This document shows, piece by piece, positions 26,099 through 34,581 of a DNA stretch of 64,000 nucleotides; position 1 is the stretch's first letter; each line of letters opens with the position of its first letter. The notes under the pieces were generated by a model. The model did not search any database. It saw only the letters and a list, made by a program, of their open reading frames with translations, and was not told where the DNA came from. The stretch spans positions 248,001 to 312,000 of the forward strand of contig NZ_CP081295.1 in the NCBI RefSeq assembly GCF_019711375.1, given 5' to 3'. The stretch is from Qipengyuania aurantiaca (lineage in GTDB: Bacteria > Pseudomonadota > Alphaproteobacteria > Sphingomonadales > Sphingomonadaceae). The position numbers were made by a program, and so were the translations under genes.

Positions 26099-26641
26099 AT
26101 GCTTCGCCCTGCCATCCTCGCCCCCCTGATGATCCTCGCCGCGTGCAAACCGCCGGCCTCGGACGATTACCTCGCGCGGGACGAGGTCTCGGATGAACGG
26201 ACGCGTCCGATCGATCCGATCGCCTCGCCCGAGACTGAAGGGGCCACATGGGCGCGCGGGCAATCGGGGCGGCTCCTCTACGGCAAGCCGGGCGAGACGC
26301 CGCTGCTCTCGCTCGCCTGCGAGGACGGGACGATCGCTTACACGCGCTATGTCCGCGCCGATGCGGAAGCCAAGGCGGTTCTTGCGCTGATCGGCAACGG
26401 CCACGTCGAGCGCCTTTGGATTGATGCCGAGCAGGAGGACGAAGGCGTCTGGCTCTGGCGCGGAAGGGTTACGGCCGACGACCCGCGGCTCGAAGTTCTC
26501 ACTGGCCCCCGCCAGGTCGAGGCGACGGTGCCGGGCGCCGGCTCGGTAAAGCTCAACCCCAGCCGCGCACCGGGCGAGTTCATCACCGCTTGCGCTAGCG
26601 CGATGGCTTTGCCGCAAGATCCACTAGCAGATCCGGCGTAA
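26099..26641 (+). CDS. Hypothetical lipoprotein
   Basis: The protein has 180 residues. The ATG at 26099 gives a lipoprotein signal LAPLMILAAC with Cys near residue 16. The mature part is acidic and contains CEDGTIAYTRYVR and WRGRVTADDPRLEVLTGPR, suggesting a small beta-rich periplasmic domain. I recognise no family with certainty. It follows uvrB by 59 bases. Its 3' end overlaps the convergent dsbD gene by 47 bases, so one of the two ends may be poorly conserved. Confidence 0.65.
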   Translation: MLRPAILAPLMILAACKPPASDDYLARDEVSDERTRPIDPIASPETEGATWARGQSGRLLYGKPGETPLLSLACEDGTIAYTRYVRADAEAKAVLALIGNGHVERLWIDAEQEDEGVWLWRGRVTADDPRLEVLTGPRQVEATVPGAGSVKLNPSRAPGEFITACASAMALPQDPLADPA

Positions 26642-28658
26642 GCACCTGCGGCAATTGCTGCGCGTCGCCCCCCGGCGGATACCACAGATAGAGCGGCACA
26701 CCGGCGGCCCCTTGCCGGGCGAGGAAAGCGGAAATTTCCGGGTCGGTCCGCGTCCAGTCGCCGCGCAGGGCAATCACACCTCCCTTCTCGAATGCAGCGC
26801 GCGTATCCTCGCGCTCGATCGCCACGCTTTCGTTGACCTTGCAGGTGACGCACCAGTCGGCGGTAAACCACACGAAGACGGGCTTGCCCGAGGTGCGCGC
26901 CTCGGCCAGCGCGGCTTCCGAGAAGGGCTGCGGCTCGAGCAGGCTTTCGGCGGCCATCTCCACGGGCACGGGCTCTTCGCGCACGAGCAGGAATACGGAA
27001 AACGCCAGCGCCGCGAGCCAGACGGGCCGGAGCCATTTGCGCGGCGTCACCTTCGCGGTCGGCACGGACGAGAACGCAATCAGGGCGTTGATGAGCATGA
27101 GCGCGGCCACAACCGCCGCGATCAGGAAGGACCATCCTCCGACCCTCCAGGCAAGCCACGCCAGCGCCAACGCGGTGAGGCCCATCGGTAGCGCCATCCA
27201 GCGGCGGAAACGCTCCATCCACGGCCCCGGCTTGGGCAGGCGGCGGCGGAAGGCGGGAATGAAGCCGATCAGCAGGAAGGGCAGCGCAAGGCCGACACCG
27301 AGCGCAGTGAAGATCGCAAAGCCCTCGATCGGCCGCAGCACCAGCGCCGCGCCGAGCGCCAGCGCCATGAAAGGGCCGGTGCAGGGCGTCGCCACGAAGG
27401 CGGCGAGCAGGCCGGTGGCGAAACTGCCCCCTGTGCTCGCCCCGCGCCCCGAAATCGCAAGGCCCGGCACTTCAAACAGGCCGAGGAAATTGGCCGTGAT
27501 CGCCAGCGCGAGCATGAGCAGCGCCGCCACCACCAGCGGCTCCTGCAATTGGAAAGCCCAGCCGATCTGCTGCCCTGCGGACCGCAGCAGCAGGATCAGC
27601 GCGCCCAGCGCCGCGCAGGCCAGCACGACCCCGGCTGTATAGGCGAGCGCATCGCGGCGTGCCGATATCTCGTCCCCGCCCGCCTTGGCCAGCGCCAGTG
27701 CCTTGAGGCTGAGGATGGGGAAGACGCAGGGCATGATGTTGAGCAGCAACCCACCGGCAAGCGCCGCGATCAGGAGCACCCAGAGCGCCGGCGTGTCGAC
27801 CGGTCCACGAAGCGGCTTCACGCCTTCGAGCGGCACGTCGCGCTGTTCGGCCTCGAAGCGCAGCCCCTGCCCCTCGCCCAGCGAAAGGATGCCGGTCACG
27901 GTCTCCGGCAAGGGCGATGGGTCGAAGCCTTGCCGCTGTTTCAGGGGTACCTCGGCCACCAGCAGGTCGCCTTCGCGCACGAAGGTTTGCACCGCGGCGT
28001 AATCGGGCGCGAGGCCGCTGCCGAAATCGCTCGTGCCGACGAAGAGATGGAGGTCCCCGAGTTCGAGATCGGCGGGAAGCGGGATACCAACGCGCAGGCG
28101 GTTGCGCTGGACCTCGTACCCCGCCACGCTGTCGAGCTTCGGCGCGATCTTCGCCTGCCAGCGCGTGAAATCGCCACCCTGCTCCAGCGCCAGCCGCGCG
28201 TCCTGCGGCACACAGATGCGGTCGGTGCAGGCGAGGTAGGAGACGTAGCCGGCTATCGGCGCGATGTTGGCGACTGCTGCGTTTGGTGGCACCTCCACCG
28301 GCACCAGCACGGCGTATTCGCCTTCGTAAATGTGGTTCATCAGGCCGGAGATCACGAGCCGCTGTGGCACGGGATAGAGCGGCTCGCCCGCTTCCCAGCC
28401 CTCCGGCAGGTCGAGCGTAAGGCTCATGCCCTGCCCCGCGTCGCCAGGATTAGACCAATAGCCGTGCCATTCGAGGCTCGACGGGGTGAAATGCAGCGCC
28501 AGCATCCAGGTTTCGCCCGGCACCGGTGGTCCGTCGGCGCGCAGTTCGACGGCGATATTCTCGTCGCCGAAGCGCGCTTCCTGCGCTGAGAGACTGGCGG
28601 GCAGGACGAGGGCCAGCAACGCCAGCAGCAGGCGCAGCGTCCCCATCAAGCCGTCCAT
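26595..28658 (-). CDS. dsbD: Thiol:disulfide interchange protein DsbD
   Basis: The protein has 687 residues. The start at 28658 (or M5 at 28646) gives a signal peptide ending SLSA near residue 25. All three DsbD modules carry their cysteine pair: the periplasmic N-terminal domain C144/C149 (LACTDRICVPQ), the eight-helix membrane domain C311/C426 (IMPCVFP, ATPCTGPF) and the C-terminal thioredoxin domain C603/C606 (ADWCVTCK). DsbD carries electrons from cytoplasmic thioredoxin to periplasmic DsbC, DsbG and cytochrome-maturation proteins. It diverges from the UbiH-like gene with 43 bases between them. Confidence 0.93.
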   Translation of the reverse strand: MDGLMGTLRLLLALLALVLPASLSAQEARFGDENIAVELRADGPPVPGETWMLALHFTPSSLEWHGYWSNPGDAGQGMSLTLDLPEGWEAGEPLYPVPQRLVISGLMNHIYEGEYAVLVPVEVPPNAAVANIAPIAGYVSYLACTDRICVPQDARLALEQGGDFTRWQAKIAPKLDSVAGYEVQRNRLRVGIPLPADLELGDLHLFVGTSDFGSGLAPDYAAVQTFVREGDLLVAEVPLKQRQGFDPSPLPETVTGILSLGEGQGLRFEAEQRDVPLEGVKPLRGPVDTPALWVLLIAALAGGLLLNIMPCVFPILSLKALALAKAGGDEISARRDALAYTAGVVLACAALGALILLLRSAGQQIGWAFQLQEPLVVAALLMLALAITANFLGLFEVPGLAISGRGASTGGSFATGLLAAFVATPCTGPFMALALGAALVLRPIEGFAIFTALGVGLALPFLLIGFIPAFRRRLPKPGPWMERFRRWMALPMGLTALALAWLAWRVGGWSFLIAAVVAALMLINALIAFSSVPTAKVTPRKWLRPVWLAALAFSVFLLVREEPVPVEMAAESLLEPQPFSEAALAEARTSGKPVFVWFTADWCVTCKVNESVAIEREDTRAAFEKGGVIALRGDWTRTDPEISAFLARQGAAGVPLYLWYPPGGDAQQLPQVLTPDLLVDLAAKPSR

Positions 28659-28701
28659 TCTGCTTGCTTCCGTCACATTTCGCGCATTAGGGACTGGCGC
28701 C

Positions 28702-29916
28702 ATGACAGACAAGCGCGACCTGCTCATCCTCGGCGGCGGCCTCGTCGGCACCACACTGGCGCTGGCAGCAGCAAAACAGGGGCTTTCAAGCCATCTGGTC
28801 GACCGGGCCGATCCGGCAGACCTGACCGCAGAGGGCTTCGACGGGCGCGCCTCGGCGATCTCGACCGCGAGCTGGCGCCTGTTCCGCAACATCGGCCTGG
28901 CCGAAAGCCTCGAAGAGCACGGCTCCCCAATCGAAGCGATTGCAGTCGTCGACCAGATGAAGCCGGGCCGGATCGATTTCCGCCCCGAACCGCATGAAGG
29001 CACGCTGGGCCGCATGTTCGCCAACCGCCAACTGCGCATCGCCTTGTTCGAAGCGGCGAAGAACGAGCCGCTGATCGCCATGCACGCGCCGGTCGATGTA
29101 GCCAGCCGCCATCGCGACGCCTTCACCGCCAGCGCCACTTTGGGCGACGGCACGGTTCTCGAAGCCGATCTCCTCGTTGGCGCGGAAGGGCGCGGGTCGC
29201 CCACGCGCGAGGAAGAAGGGCTCAAGATGGCGAGCTGGGATTATTCGCACCGCGCAATCATCACCGGCCTCAACCATTCCAGGCCGCACCAAGGCGTGGC
29301 GTGGGAGATCTTCTACGAGGACGGCCCCTTCGCGCTCCTCCCCATGCTCGACGGCCCCGACGGCAAGCACCGCAGCGCGCTGGTGTGGACGGTGGACGAG
29401 AAGGACGCCGCCGGCGTGCTCAAGCTGTCCGACCGCGCCTTCCTTGCCGAAGTCGAAAAGCGCATGGGCGACATTCTCGGCCGCCTTGAGCTCAACAGCG
29501 GACGGTCCTCCTATCCGCTCAGCTTCCAGCACACCGCGCGGATCGTGGGCGAGCGCATGGCGCTGGTCGGCGACAGCGCGCACGGCATGCACCCGATTGC
29601 GGGACAAGGGCTGAACCTTGGCCTGCGCGATGTGGGCGCGCTGGTCGAAGTGCTGGGCGATGCCCGCCGTCTCGGGCTAGACCTCGGCGATGCGCAGGTG
29701 CTGGAGCGCTATGAGAAGTGGCGCGCGCTCGATTCCCTCATGGTCATGGGCGCGACCGATACGCTCACCCGCCTGTTCGGCGTGCCGGGCAAGACCGCGA
29801 GCGCGGTGCGCCGCTTTGGCATGGCCGGAGTCCAGCGCTCGGGCTGGCTCAAGCGTTTCTTCATGGACGAGGCGCGCGGCGTTTCGGGCGATGTGCCCGA
29901 GCTGATGAAGGCCTGA
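28702..29916 (+). CDS. UbiH/UbiF-family FAD-dependent hydroxylase
   Basis: The protein has 404 residues. The start at 28702 puts the FAD dinucleotide motif LLILGGGLVGTTLAL near residues 8-22. The second FAD motif, GDSAHGMHPIAGQGLNLGLRDV, is complete, with the GD and the GQGLN of the UbiH/VisC family. The likely role is aerobic ring hydroxylation in ubiquinone synthesis. Which position (C5, C6 or C1) cannot be told from sequence alone. It converges with the mitofilin-like gene three bases away. Confidence 0.9.
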   Translation: MTDKRDLLILGGGLVGTTLALAAAKQGLSSHLVDRADPADLTAEGFDGRASAISTASWRLFRNIGLAESLEEHGSPIEAIAVVDQMKPGRIDFRPEPHEGTLGRMFANRQLRIALFEAAKNEPLIAMHAPVDVASRHRDAFTASATLGDGTVLEADLLVGAEGRGSPTREEEGLKMASWDYSHRAIITGLNHSRPHQGVAWEIFYEDGPFALLPMLDGPDGKHRSALVWTVDEKDAAGVLKLSDRAFLAEVEKRMGDILGRLELNSGRSSYPLSFQHTARIVGERMALVGDSAHGMHPIAGQGLNLGLRDVGALVEVLGDARRLGLDLGDAQVLERYEKWRALDSLMVMGATDTLTRLFGVPGKTASAVRRFGMAGVQRSGWLKRFFMDEARGVSGDVPELMKA

Positions 29917-29919
29917 GGC

Positions 29920-30816
29920 CTACTCTTCCACCGGGCTGGGCTGCGAAATCCGGTTGCCGGCCCCGTCACGCAGGCGTCGCGGTTCAAGCACGGCCGAAGT
30001 CTCGATCAGGTCGAGCGCGCGCTGGGTCGCGGCATAGCGTTCCGCATCGCGCAGCCAGCCTTGCGCATTGGCCGCGCCGGGCATTTCGCGCACTTCGGCA
30101 ATCGCGCTGTCGGTCCGGCCCGAGAGCAGGAACAGCCGCGCGCGTTCGATACGCATTTCGGGCTGCGGCGACGGCGCGCTTTCGCGGCGGATGGTGAAGA
30201 GCGCGCCCAGTTCCTCGGTAAAGCGTTCGAACCCGCCGCGATCGTCGCCCGACTGCAATTGCGGGGCGAGCCCGTCGAGCCGCGCGGTCAGCTGGTCGAG
30301 TGTTACCGGCTCGCGCGAGAAGGTGAGGATAGTGTTGACCGCGTTGGGCAGCGCGTCGCCGAAACGAAGCCGTAGCTGGTCCGCAAGATAGCCGAGTTCG
30401 GCGCCCTTATCGATGGCGCGGCGTATGGCGAAGGCGATCAGGAGTCCTTCGGCGCGCGCGGCGTTGCCGGCGGCGGCCTGCGCCTGCAGATCGAGGCGCG
30501 ACAGGCGCTGTTCGGCCGCAGCGAGGCGCTGGTCGATCCCGCCCTGCTGTTCGGCCATCTGCTCGACCGTCTCGGCGTTGGCAGCGCGGGTCGGCCGGGC
30601 GCTGGGCGAAGGTACGGGCTGGCCCTCGGCGACGGGCTCCGCCAAGGTTGCCTGCTCACCCTCAGTCGGCGCAGCGTCGACCGCCTCGTCCTGGTTCATC
30701 CGCCATGTGACGTAACCGACCAGCGCGCCGCCAAGGGCGAAGGAGCCCGCGACCGCGAGCAGCATCGGCCGCATGGAGCGGCTGCGCGTGCGCCGGTTGC
30801 TCGAAAACTCGTCCAT
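29920..30816 (-). CDS. Mitofilin/Mic60-like membrane protein of the heme operon
   Basis: The protein has 298 residues. A basic N-terminus is followed by one membrane helix (about residues 18-39, MLLAVAGSFALGGALVGYVT). Then come an acidic Pro-rich linker, a helical coiled-coil section (EQMAEQQGGIDQRLAAAEQR onward) and a C-terminal helical domain. Sequence signal alone is weak, but alphaproteobacterial Mic60 homologues are known to lie next to hemD, exactly as here (57 bases downstream). Mic60 bends membranes at crista junctions and, in bacteria, at intracytoplasmic membranes. Assigned mainly by context and topology. Confidence 0.6.
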   Translation of the reverse strand: MDEFSSNRRTRSRSMRPMLLAVAGSFALGGALVGYVTWRMNQDEAVDAAPTEGEQATLAEPVAEGQPVPSPSARPTRAANAETVEQMAEQQGGIDQRLAAAEQRLSRLDLQAQAAAGNAARAEGLLIAFAIRRAIDKGAELGYLADQLRLRFGDALPNAVNTILTFSREPVTLDQLTARLDGLAPQLQSGDDRGGFERFTEELGALFTIRRESAPSPQPEMRIERARLFLLSGRTDSAIAEVREMPGAANAQGWLRDAERYAATQRALDLIETSAVLEPRRLRDGAGNRISQPSPVEE

Positions 30817-30873
30817 TCCACTCCAATCCGCGACCCGTTCGCGGCTCTCATTGTGCCGCGATATTCCCCGCGG

Positions 30874-31557
30874 TCAGCCTTGGCACAAAGCCTGCGCCAA
30901 GGCCAGTAGCTCGGCATCGCGCGGTGCGTGCGCGGTGTGGACAGCCTCCCAGCCATCGCCCGCCATTTCGGCGATGCGCGGGCCGAGCGCGGCGACGGTG
31001 ATGGTCTTGCGGTCGATGCCGAGCCGCTCGCACTCCTCGATCAGGCGCAGCGCCGCCTCGCCCGAATGGAGAAGGGCCACCCCTCCCTCTTCGCGCATTT
31101 CCTTGCTGATCGAAGGCGAAATGTCGCGCGGCCGCATACGGTAGACGACGCGCGTCTCTATTGCGATGCCGATGGGCGGCGAGAGCTCGACCATCTTTTC
31201 GCCCGCCAGTCGCAGGAATGTGAGTTCGCGCCCCGCCACCTCGTCGAGCACGTGCTGCAAACCGCCCTTGCCGGTGAGCGTGACCATGAAGCCTTTTTCG
31301 CGCGCCGACTCTGCCGTAGCCTCTCCCACGGCGTAAACGGGCAGGCCTTCCAGCTTGTCGAGTTGCTTGCCGCCTTCGCGAAAAGCGTTCGAACTGCCGA
31401 CCAGAAGCGCATCGACATCGCCTGTGTCGGGCAGCGACCATTCGACCGGGGCAACCTTGAACAGCGCGCAACCACTGGCCTCGAGGCCGAGCGCTTCGGC
31501 GGTTTCCAGCGTCACGCGCAGGCCCGGCTCCGGGCGAAAAACGAACAGCTTGCGCAT
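30874..31557 (-). CDS. hemD: Uroporphyrinogen-III synthase
   Basis: The protein has 227 residues. The HemD family is weakly conserved, but the two-lobed pattern is visible: an N-terminal FVFRPEPG, the DALLVGSSNAFR segment, VYAVGEATAESAREKGF, VALLHSGEAALRLIEE and AALGPRIAEMA. The enzyme cyclises and inverts ring D of hydroxymethylbilane to give uroporphyrinogen III for heme and cobalamin. Its start overlaps the hemC stop (TGATG). The direct product transfer from HemC makes this coupling sensible. Confidence 0.9.
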   Translation of the reverse strand: MRKLFVFRPEPGLRVTLETAEALGLEASGCALFKVAPVEWSLPDTGDVDALLVGSSNAFREGGKQLDKLEGLPVYAVGEATAESAREKGFMVTLTGKGGLQHVLDEVAGRELTFLRLAGEKMVELSPPIGIAIETRVVYRMRPRDISPSISKEMREEGGVALLHSGEAALRLIEECERLGIDRKTITVAALGPRIAEMAGDGWEAVHTAHAPRDAELLALAQALCQG

Positions 31558-32486
31558 CAGGCGAAGCTGCCGAAATGCGCCGCGACATGGGCGGGCGCTT
31601 CGGCGAGCAGGTCGGCGGCCAGCTGGCGCGGCGCGTCGAGATCGCCGGGCGCGAAAATCGCGTCGCGCGCAATGCGGATCGCGCCATCGGGGCTGTAGAT
31701 CGCGGCGGTCATGCGCAGCGCATCGCCCTCGCGCCGGGTCAGAGCCGCAATCGGGCTGTGACAGGTGCCGCCCAAGCCTTCCAAAAGCGCACGCTCGGCC
31801 AGCACTTCCTCGCGGCTGGGCGCGTGATCAATGGCGGCGAGGATAGCTTGCGCCTCCTCGTCCGAGGCGCGGCATTCGATGCCGATGGCGGCCTGCGCCG
31901 GGGCAGGAAGCCAGTCCTCGGGGTCGAGCCTAACGCCCACTCCCTTCTCGCCCAGCCGGGCAAGGCCCGCTGCGGCAAGGAAGGTCGCGTCCGCCTCGCC
32001 GGCCTGCAGCTTGGCCATGCGGGTGGCGACATTGCCGCGAATGCCGACCACTTCGAGATCGGGGCGCGCGTGGAGCAATTGCGCCGCCCGTCGCGGCGCG
32101 CTGGTGCCGACCTTCGCACCTTGCGGGATCGCTTCGAGCGAAGTCGCGCCGAGCAGCACGTCGGCCTTGTCCTCGCGCGGAAGGATGGCGGCGATGGCGA
32201 TCGCGTCCGGGCGGATCGTCTCCACGTCCTTCATCGAGTGGACTGCGGCGTCGATCCGGCCTTCTGCCAGCCAGATGTCGAGCTCGCGCGTCCACAGCGC
32301 CTTGCCGCCGATATCGGCTAGCGGGCGGTCCTGTATCTTGTCGCCGCTGGCGATGACGGGGACCAGTTCGACCCGCGCTTCGTCCCAGCCATGCGCGGCG
32401 CACAGCCGTGCGCGGGCTTCGTGGGCCTGCGCCATGGCGAGCGGGGAGCGGCGGGTTCCGAGGCGGAAAGGAGCGTTATCGGGCAT
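31557..32486 (-). CDS. hemC: Hydroxymethylbilane synthase (porphobilinogen deaminase)
   Basis: The protein has 309 residues, standard length. The start at 32486 gives MPDNAPFRLGTRRSPLAMAQ, the normal N-terminus. The dipyrromethane cofactor attaches to C242 in LGGTCHSPIAAL, and the catalytic Asp is D87 in HSMKDV. The enzyme joins four porphobilinogen units into hydroxymethylbilane. It is first in a hemC-hemD-mitofilin operon and divergent from tsaD with only 44 bases between start codons, an arrangement typical of alphaproteobacteria. Confidence 0.96.
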   Translation of the reverse strand: MPDNAPFRLGTRRSPLAMAQAHEARARLCAAHGWDEARVELVPVIASGDKIQDRPLADIGGKALWTRELDIWLAEGRIDAAVHSMKDVETIRPDAIAIAAILPREDKADVLLGATSLEAIPQGAKVGTSAPRRAAQLLHARPDLEVVGIRGNVATRMAKLQAGEADATFLAAAGLARLGEKGVGVRLDPEDWLPAPAQAAIGIECRASDEEAQAILAAIDHAPSREEVLAERALLEGLGGTCHSPIAALTRREGDALRMTAAIYSPDGAIRIARDAIFAPGDLDAPRQLAADLLAEAPAHVAAHFGSFA

Positions 32487-32530
32487 GCGATTGCTTGCCC
32501 TAACGAGCGAGACCGCTAAGGGGAAGCGCA

Positions 32531-33571
32531 ATGACACTCGTACTGGGCATAGAGAGTTCCTGCGACGAAACCGCCGCCGCGCTTGTCGACGGCGACCGGC
32601 GCATCGTGGCGCAGCGGATCGCCTCGCAGGACGCGGAACACGCGCCCTTCGGCGGCGTCGTGCCCGAGATCGCCGCACGCGCCCATGCCGAGCGGCTCGC
32701 CCCGATGATCGAGGGCGTGCTGGCCGATGCGAATGTCGCTCTGGGCGATCTCGACGCGATTGCCGCCACGGCGGGTCCGGGCCTTATTGGCGGGGTCATG
32801 GTCGGGTTGGTGAGCGCGAAGGCTCTGGCGATGGCGAGCGACGTGCCGCTGATTGCGGTCAACCACCTCGAAGGCCATGCTCTGAGCCCGCGGCTTGCCG
32901 ACGCAGCTCTCGATTTTCCCTACGCCCTGCTGCTCGTTTCCGGCGGCCATTGCCAGATCCTGCGCGTCGACGGCGTGGGCCAGTACCGCCGCCTCGCGAC
33001 CACTATCGACGATGCGCTGGGCGAAGCTTTCGACAAGACCGCCAAGATCCTGGGCCTCGGCTTCCCAGGCGGCCCTGCGGTCGAGCGCGTGGCGAAGGAA
33101 GGCGATGCAAAAGCGGTCCCCCTGCCCCGCCCCATGGTCGGCAGCGGCGAACCGCATTTCAGCTTCGCCGGCCTCAAGAGCGCAGTCCTGCGCGCGCATG
33201 AGAGCGGCCAATACAAGCCCGAAGACATTGCCGCGAGCTTCCAGCAGGCGGCCATCGACTGCGTGACCGACCGCCTGCGGATCGCGCTGGCCCAGATGGA
33301 GGATTGCAAGACGCTTGTGGTGGCCGGCGGAGTCGCTGCCAACGCCTCGGTGCGCGCCGCGCTCGAGGATGTGGCCCAAGCCCACGCGATGCGCTTCACC
33401 GCGCCGCCGCCTAAGCTGTGCACCGACAACGCCGCCATGATCGCCTGGGCGGGGATCGAGCGGCTGGCGCTTCCCGATTTCATCCCCGACCCGCTCGAAA
33501 TTTCCGCACGGCCACGCTGGCCGCTCGATCCCGACGCAGAGCCCGTCCGCGGGGCAGGAGTGAAGGCATGA
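32531..33571 (+). CDS. tsaD: tRNA threonylcarbamoyladenosine synthase subunit TsaD
   Basis: The protein has 346 residues. The start MTLVLGIESSCDETAAALVD is the canonical YgjD/Gcp beginning. The metal-binding histidines lie in VPEIAARAHAERLAP and NHLEGHAL, and the ATPase-fold motifs SGGHCQI and VVAGGVAANASVR are present. It transfers the threonylcarbamoyl group to A37 of ANN-reading tRNAs, an essential step, with TsaB and TsaE encoded elsewhere. The stop overlaps the gpsA start (ATGA), and three genes run as one operon. Confidence 0.96.
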   Translation: MTLVLGIESSCDETAAALVDGDRRIVAQRIASQDAEHAPFGGVVPEIAARAHAERLAPMIEGVLADANVALGDLDAIAATAGPGLIGGVMVGLVSAKALAMASDVPLIAVNHLEGHALSPRLADAALDFPYALLLVSGGHCQILRVDGVGQYRRLATTIDDALGEAFDKTAKILGLGFPGGPAVERVAKEGDAKAVPLPRPMVGSGEPHFSFAGLKSAVLRAHESGQYKPEDIAASFQQAAIDCVTDRLRIALAQMEDCKTLVVAGGVAANASVRAALEDVAQAHAMRFTAPPPKLCTDNAAMIAWAGIERLALPDFIPDPLEISARPRWPLDPDAEPVRGAGVKA

Positions 33572-34581
33572 ATTTGCGAGCATCCTCGGACCGGCCCATC
33601 GGCGTCCTCGGTGCAGGCGCGTGGGGAACGGCGCTGGCGCAGATGGTGGCAAGCGACGGCAGCGACGTGCTCCTCTGGGCGCGTGAGGCCGAACTGGTCG
33701 ACGAAATCAATTCGCAGCGCACCAACACGGTCTACCTGCCCAGCGCCACGCTCGCCCCCTCGATCACGGCTAGCGACGACCTTGCCGAAATGGCCGCGCT
33801 CGATGTGCTGCTGGTGGTCACGCCCGCACAGCACATGGGCAGCGTGCTCGCAGCCATGCCGCGCCACCCGCGTGACCTCGTGCTGTGTTCCAAGGGCATC
33901 GAGGCAGGGTCGGGCCGCCTGATGAACCAGGTCGCGCGCGACGCGGCACCGGGGAGCGAGATCGCCGTCCTGTCGGGCCCGACCTTCGCACATGAAGTGG
34001 CCGCCGGACTGCCCGCGGCTTCGACCCTGGCCTGCGCCGGCGGCGAGGACCAGTGGGACCGCATCGCGCCCCACATCGCGCGCGCTGCCTTCCGGCCCTA
34101 TTATTCCGACGACGTGGTCGGCGCGGAAATCGGCGGGGCGGTCAAGAATGTCCTCGCCATCGCCTGCGGCGTGGTCGAGGGCTTGCAGCTGGGCCAGAAC
34201 GCCCGCGCTGCCCTGATCGCGCGCGGCTATGCCGAAATGCTGCGCTTCGGCGAGGCCAAGGGCGCAAGGCCCGAAACGCTGACGGGCCTGTGCGGCCTCG
34301 GCGATCTCGTGCTCACCTGTTCCTCCACCTCCAGCCGCAATTTCTCGCTCGGCAAGGCGCTGGGCGAAGGCCATAGGGCCGAGGAGCTGATGGCCGACCG
34401 GCGAACCGTCGCCGAAGGCGCGCACACTGCGCCGGTACTGGTCGAACTCGCCGCGCGGCACGGCATCGCCATGCCCATTGTCACGGCGGTCTACGACCTC
34501 CTCAAGGGCGACGATCCGCGCGAGGTGGTGCAGGGCATCCTGTCGCGTCCGCTCAAAGCGGAACAGGATGTCGCGGGATGA
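33568..34581 (+). CDS. gpsA: Glycerol-3-phosphate dehydrogenase [NAD(P)+]
   Basis: The protein has 337 residues. The ATG at 33568 is preceded by GGCAGGAG and overlaps the tsaD stop. The Rossmann motif is VLGAGAWGTALAQ near residue 13. VLSGPTFAHEVAAGLP and GGAVKNVLAIACG (catalytic Lys) are the family signatures, and GLGDLVLTCSS is conserved. It reduces dihydroxyacetone phosphate to sn-glycerol 3-phosphate for phospholipid synthesis in the cytoplasm. Its stop overlaps the start of the flippase gene (ATGA). Confidence 0.96.
   Translation: MNLRASSDRPIGVLGAGAWGTALAQMVASDGSDVLLWAREAELVDEINSQRTNTVYLPSATLAPSITASDDLAEMAALDVLLVVTPAQHMGSVLAAMPRHPRDLVLCSKGIEAGSGRLMNQVARDAAPGSEIAVLSGPTFAHEVAAGLPAASTLACAGGEDQWDRIAPHIARAAFRPYYSDDVVGAEIGGAVKNVLAIACGVVEGLQLGQNARAALIARGYAEMLRFGEAKGARPETLTGLCGLGDLVLTCSSTSSRNFSLGKALGEGHRAEELMADRRTVAEGAHTAPVLVELAARHGIAMPIVTAVYDLLKGDDPREVVQGILSRPLKAEQDVAG

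Noticed and set aside
23853..26249. A 798-codon minus-strand frame across uvrB
   Set aside because: Antisense shadow of uvrB, with composition typical of reversed GC-rich codons.
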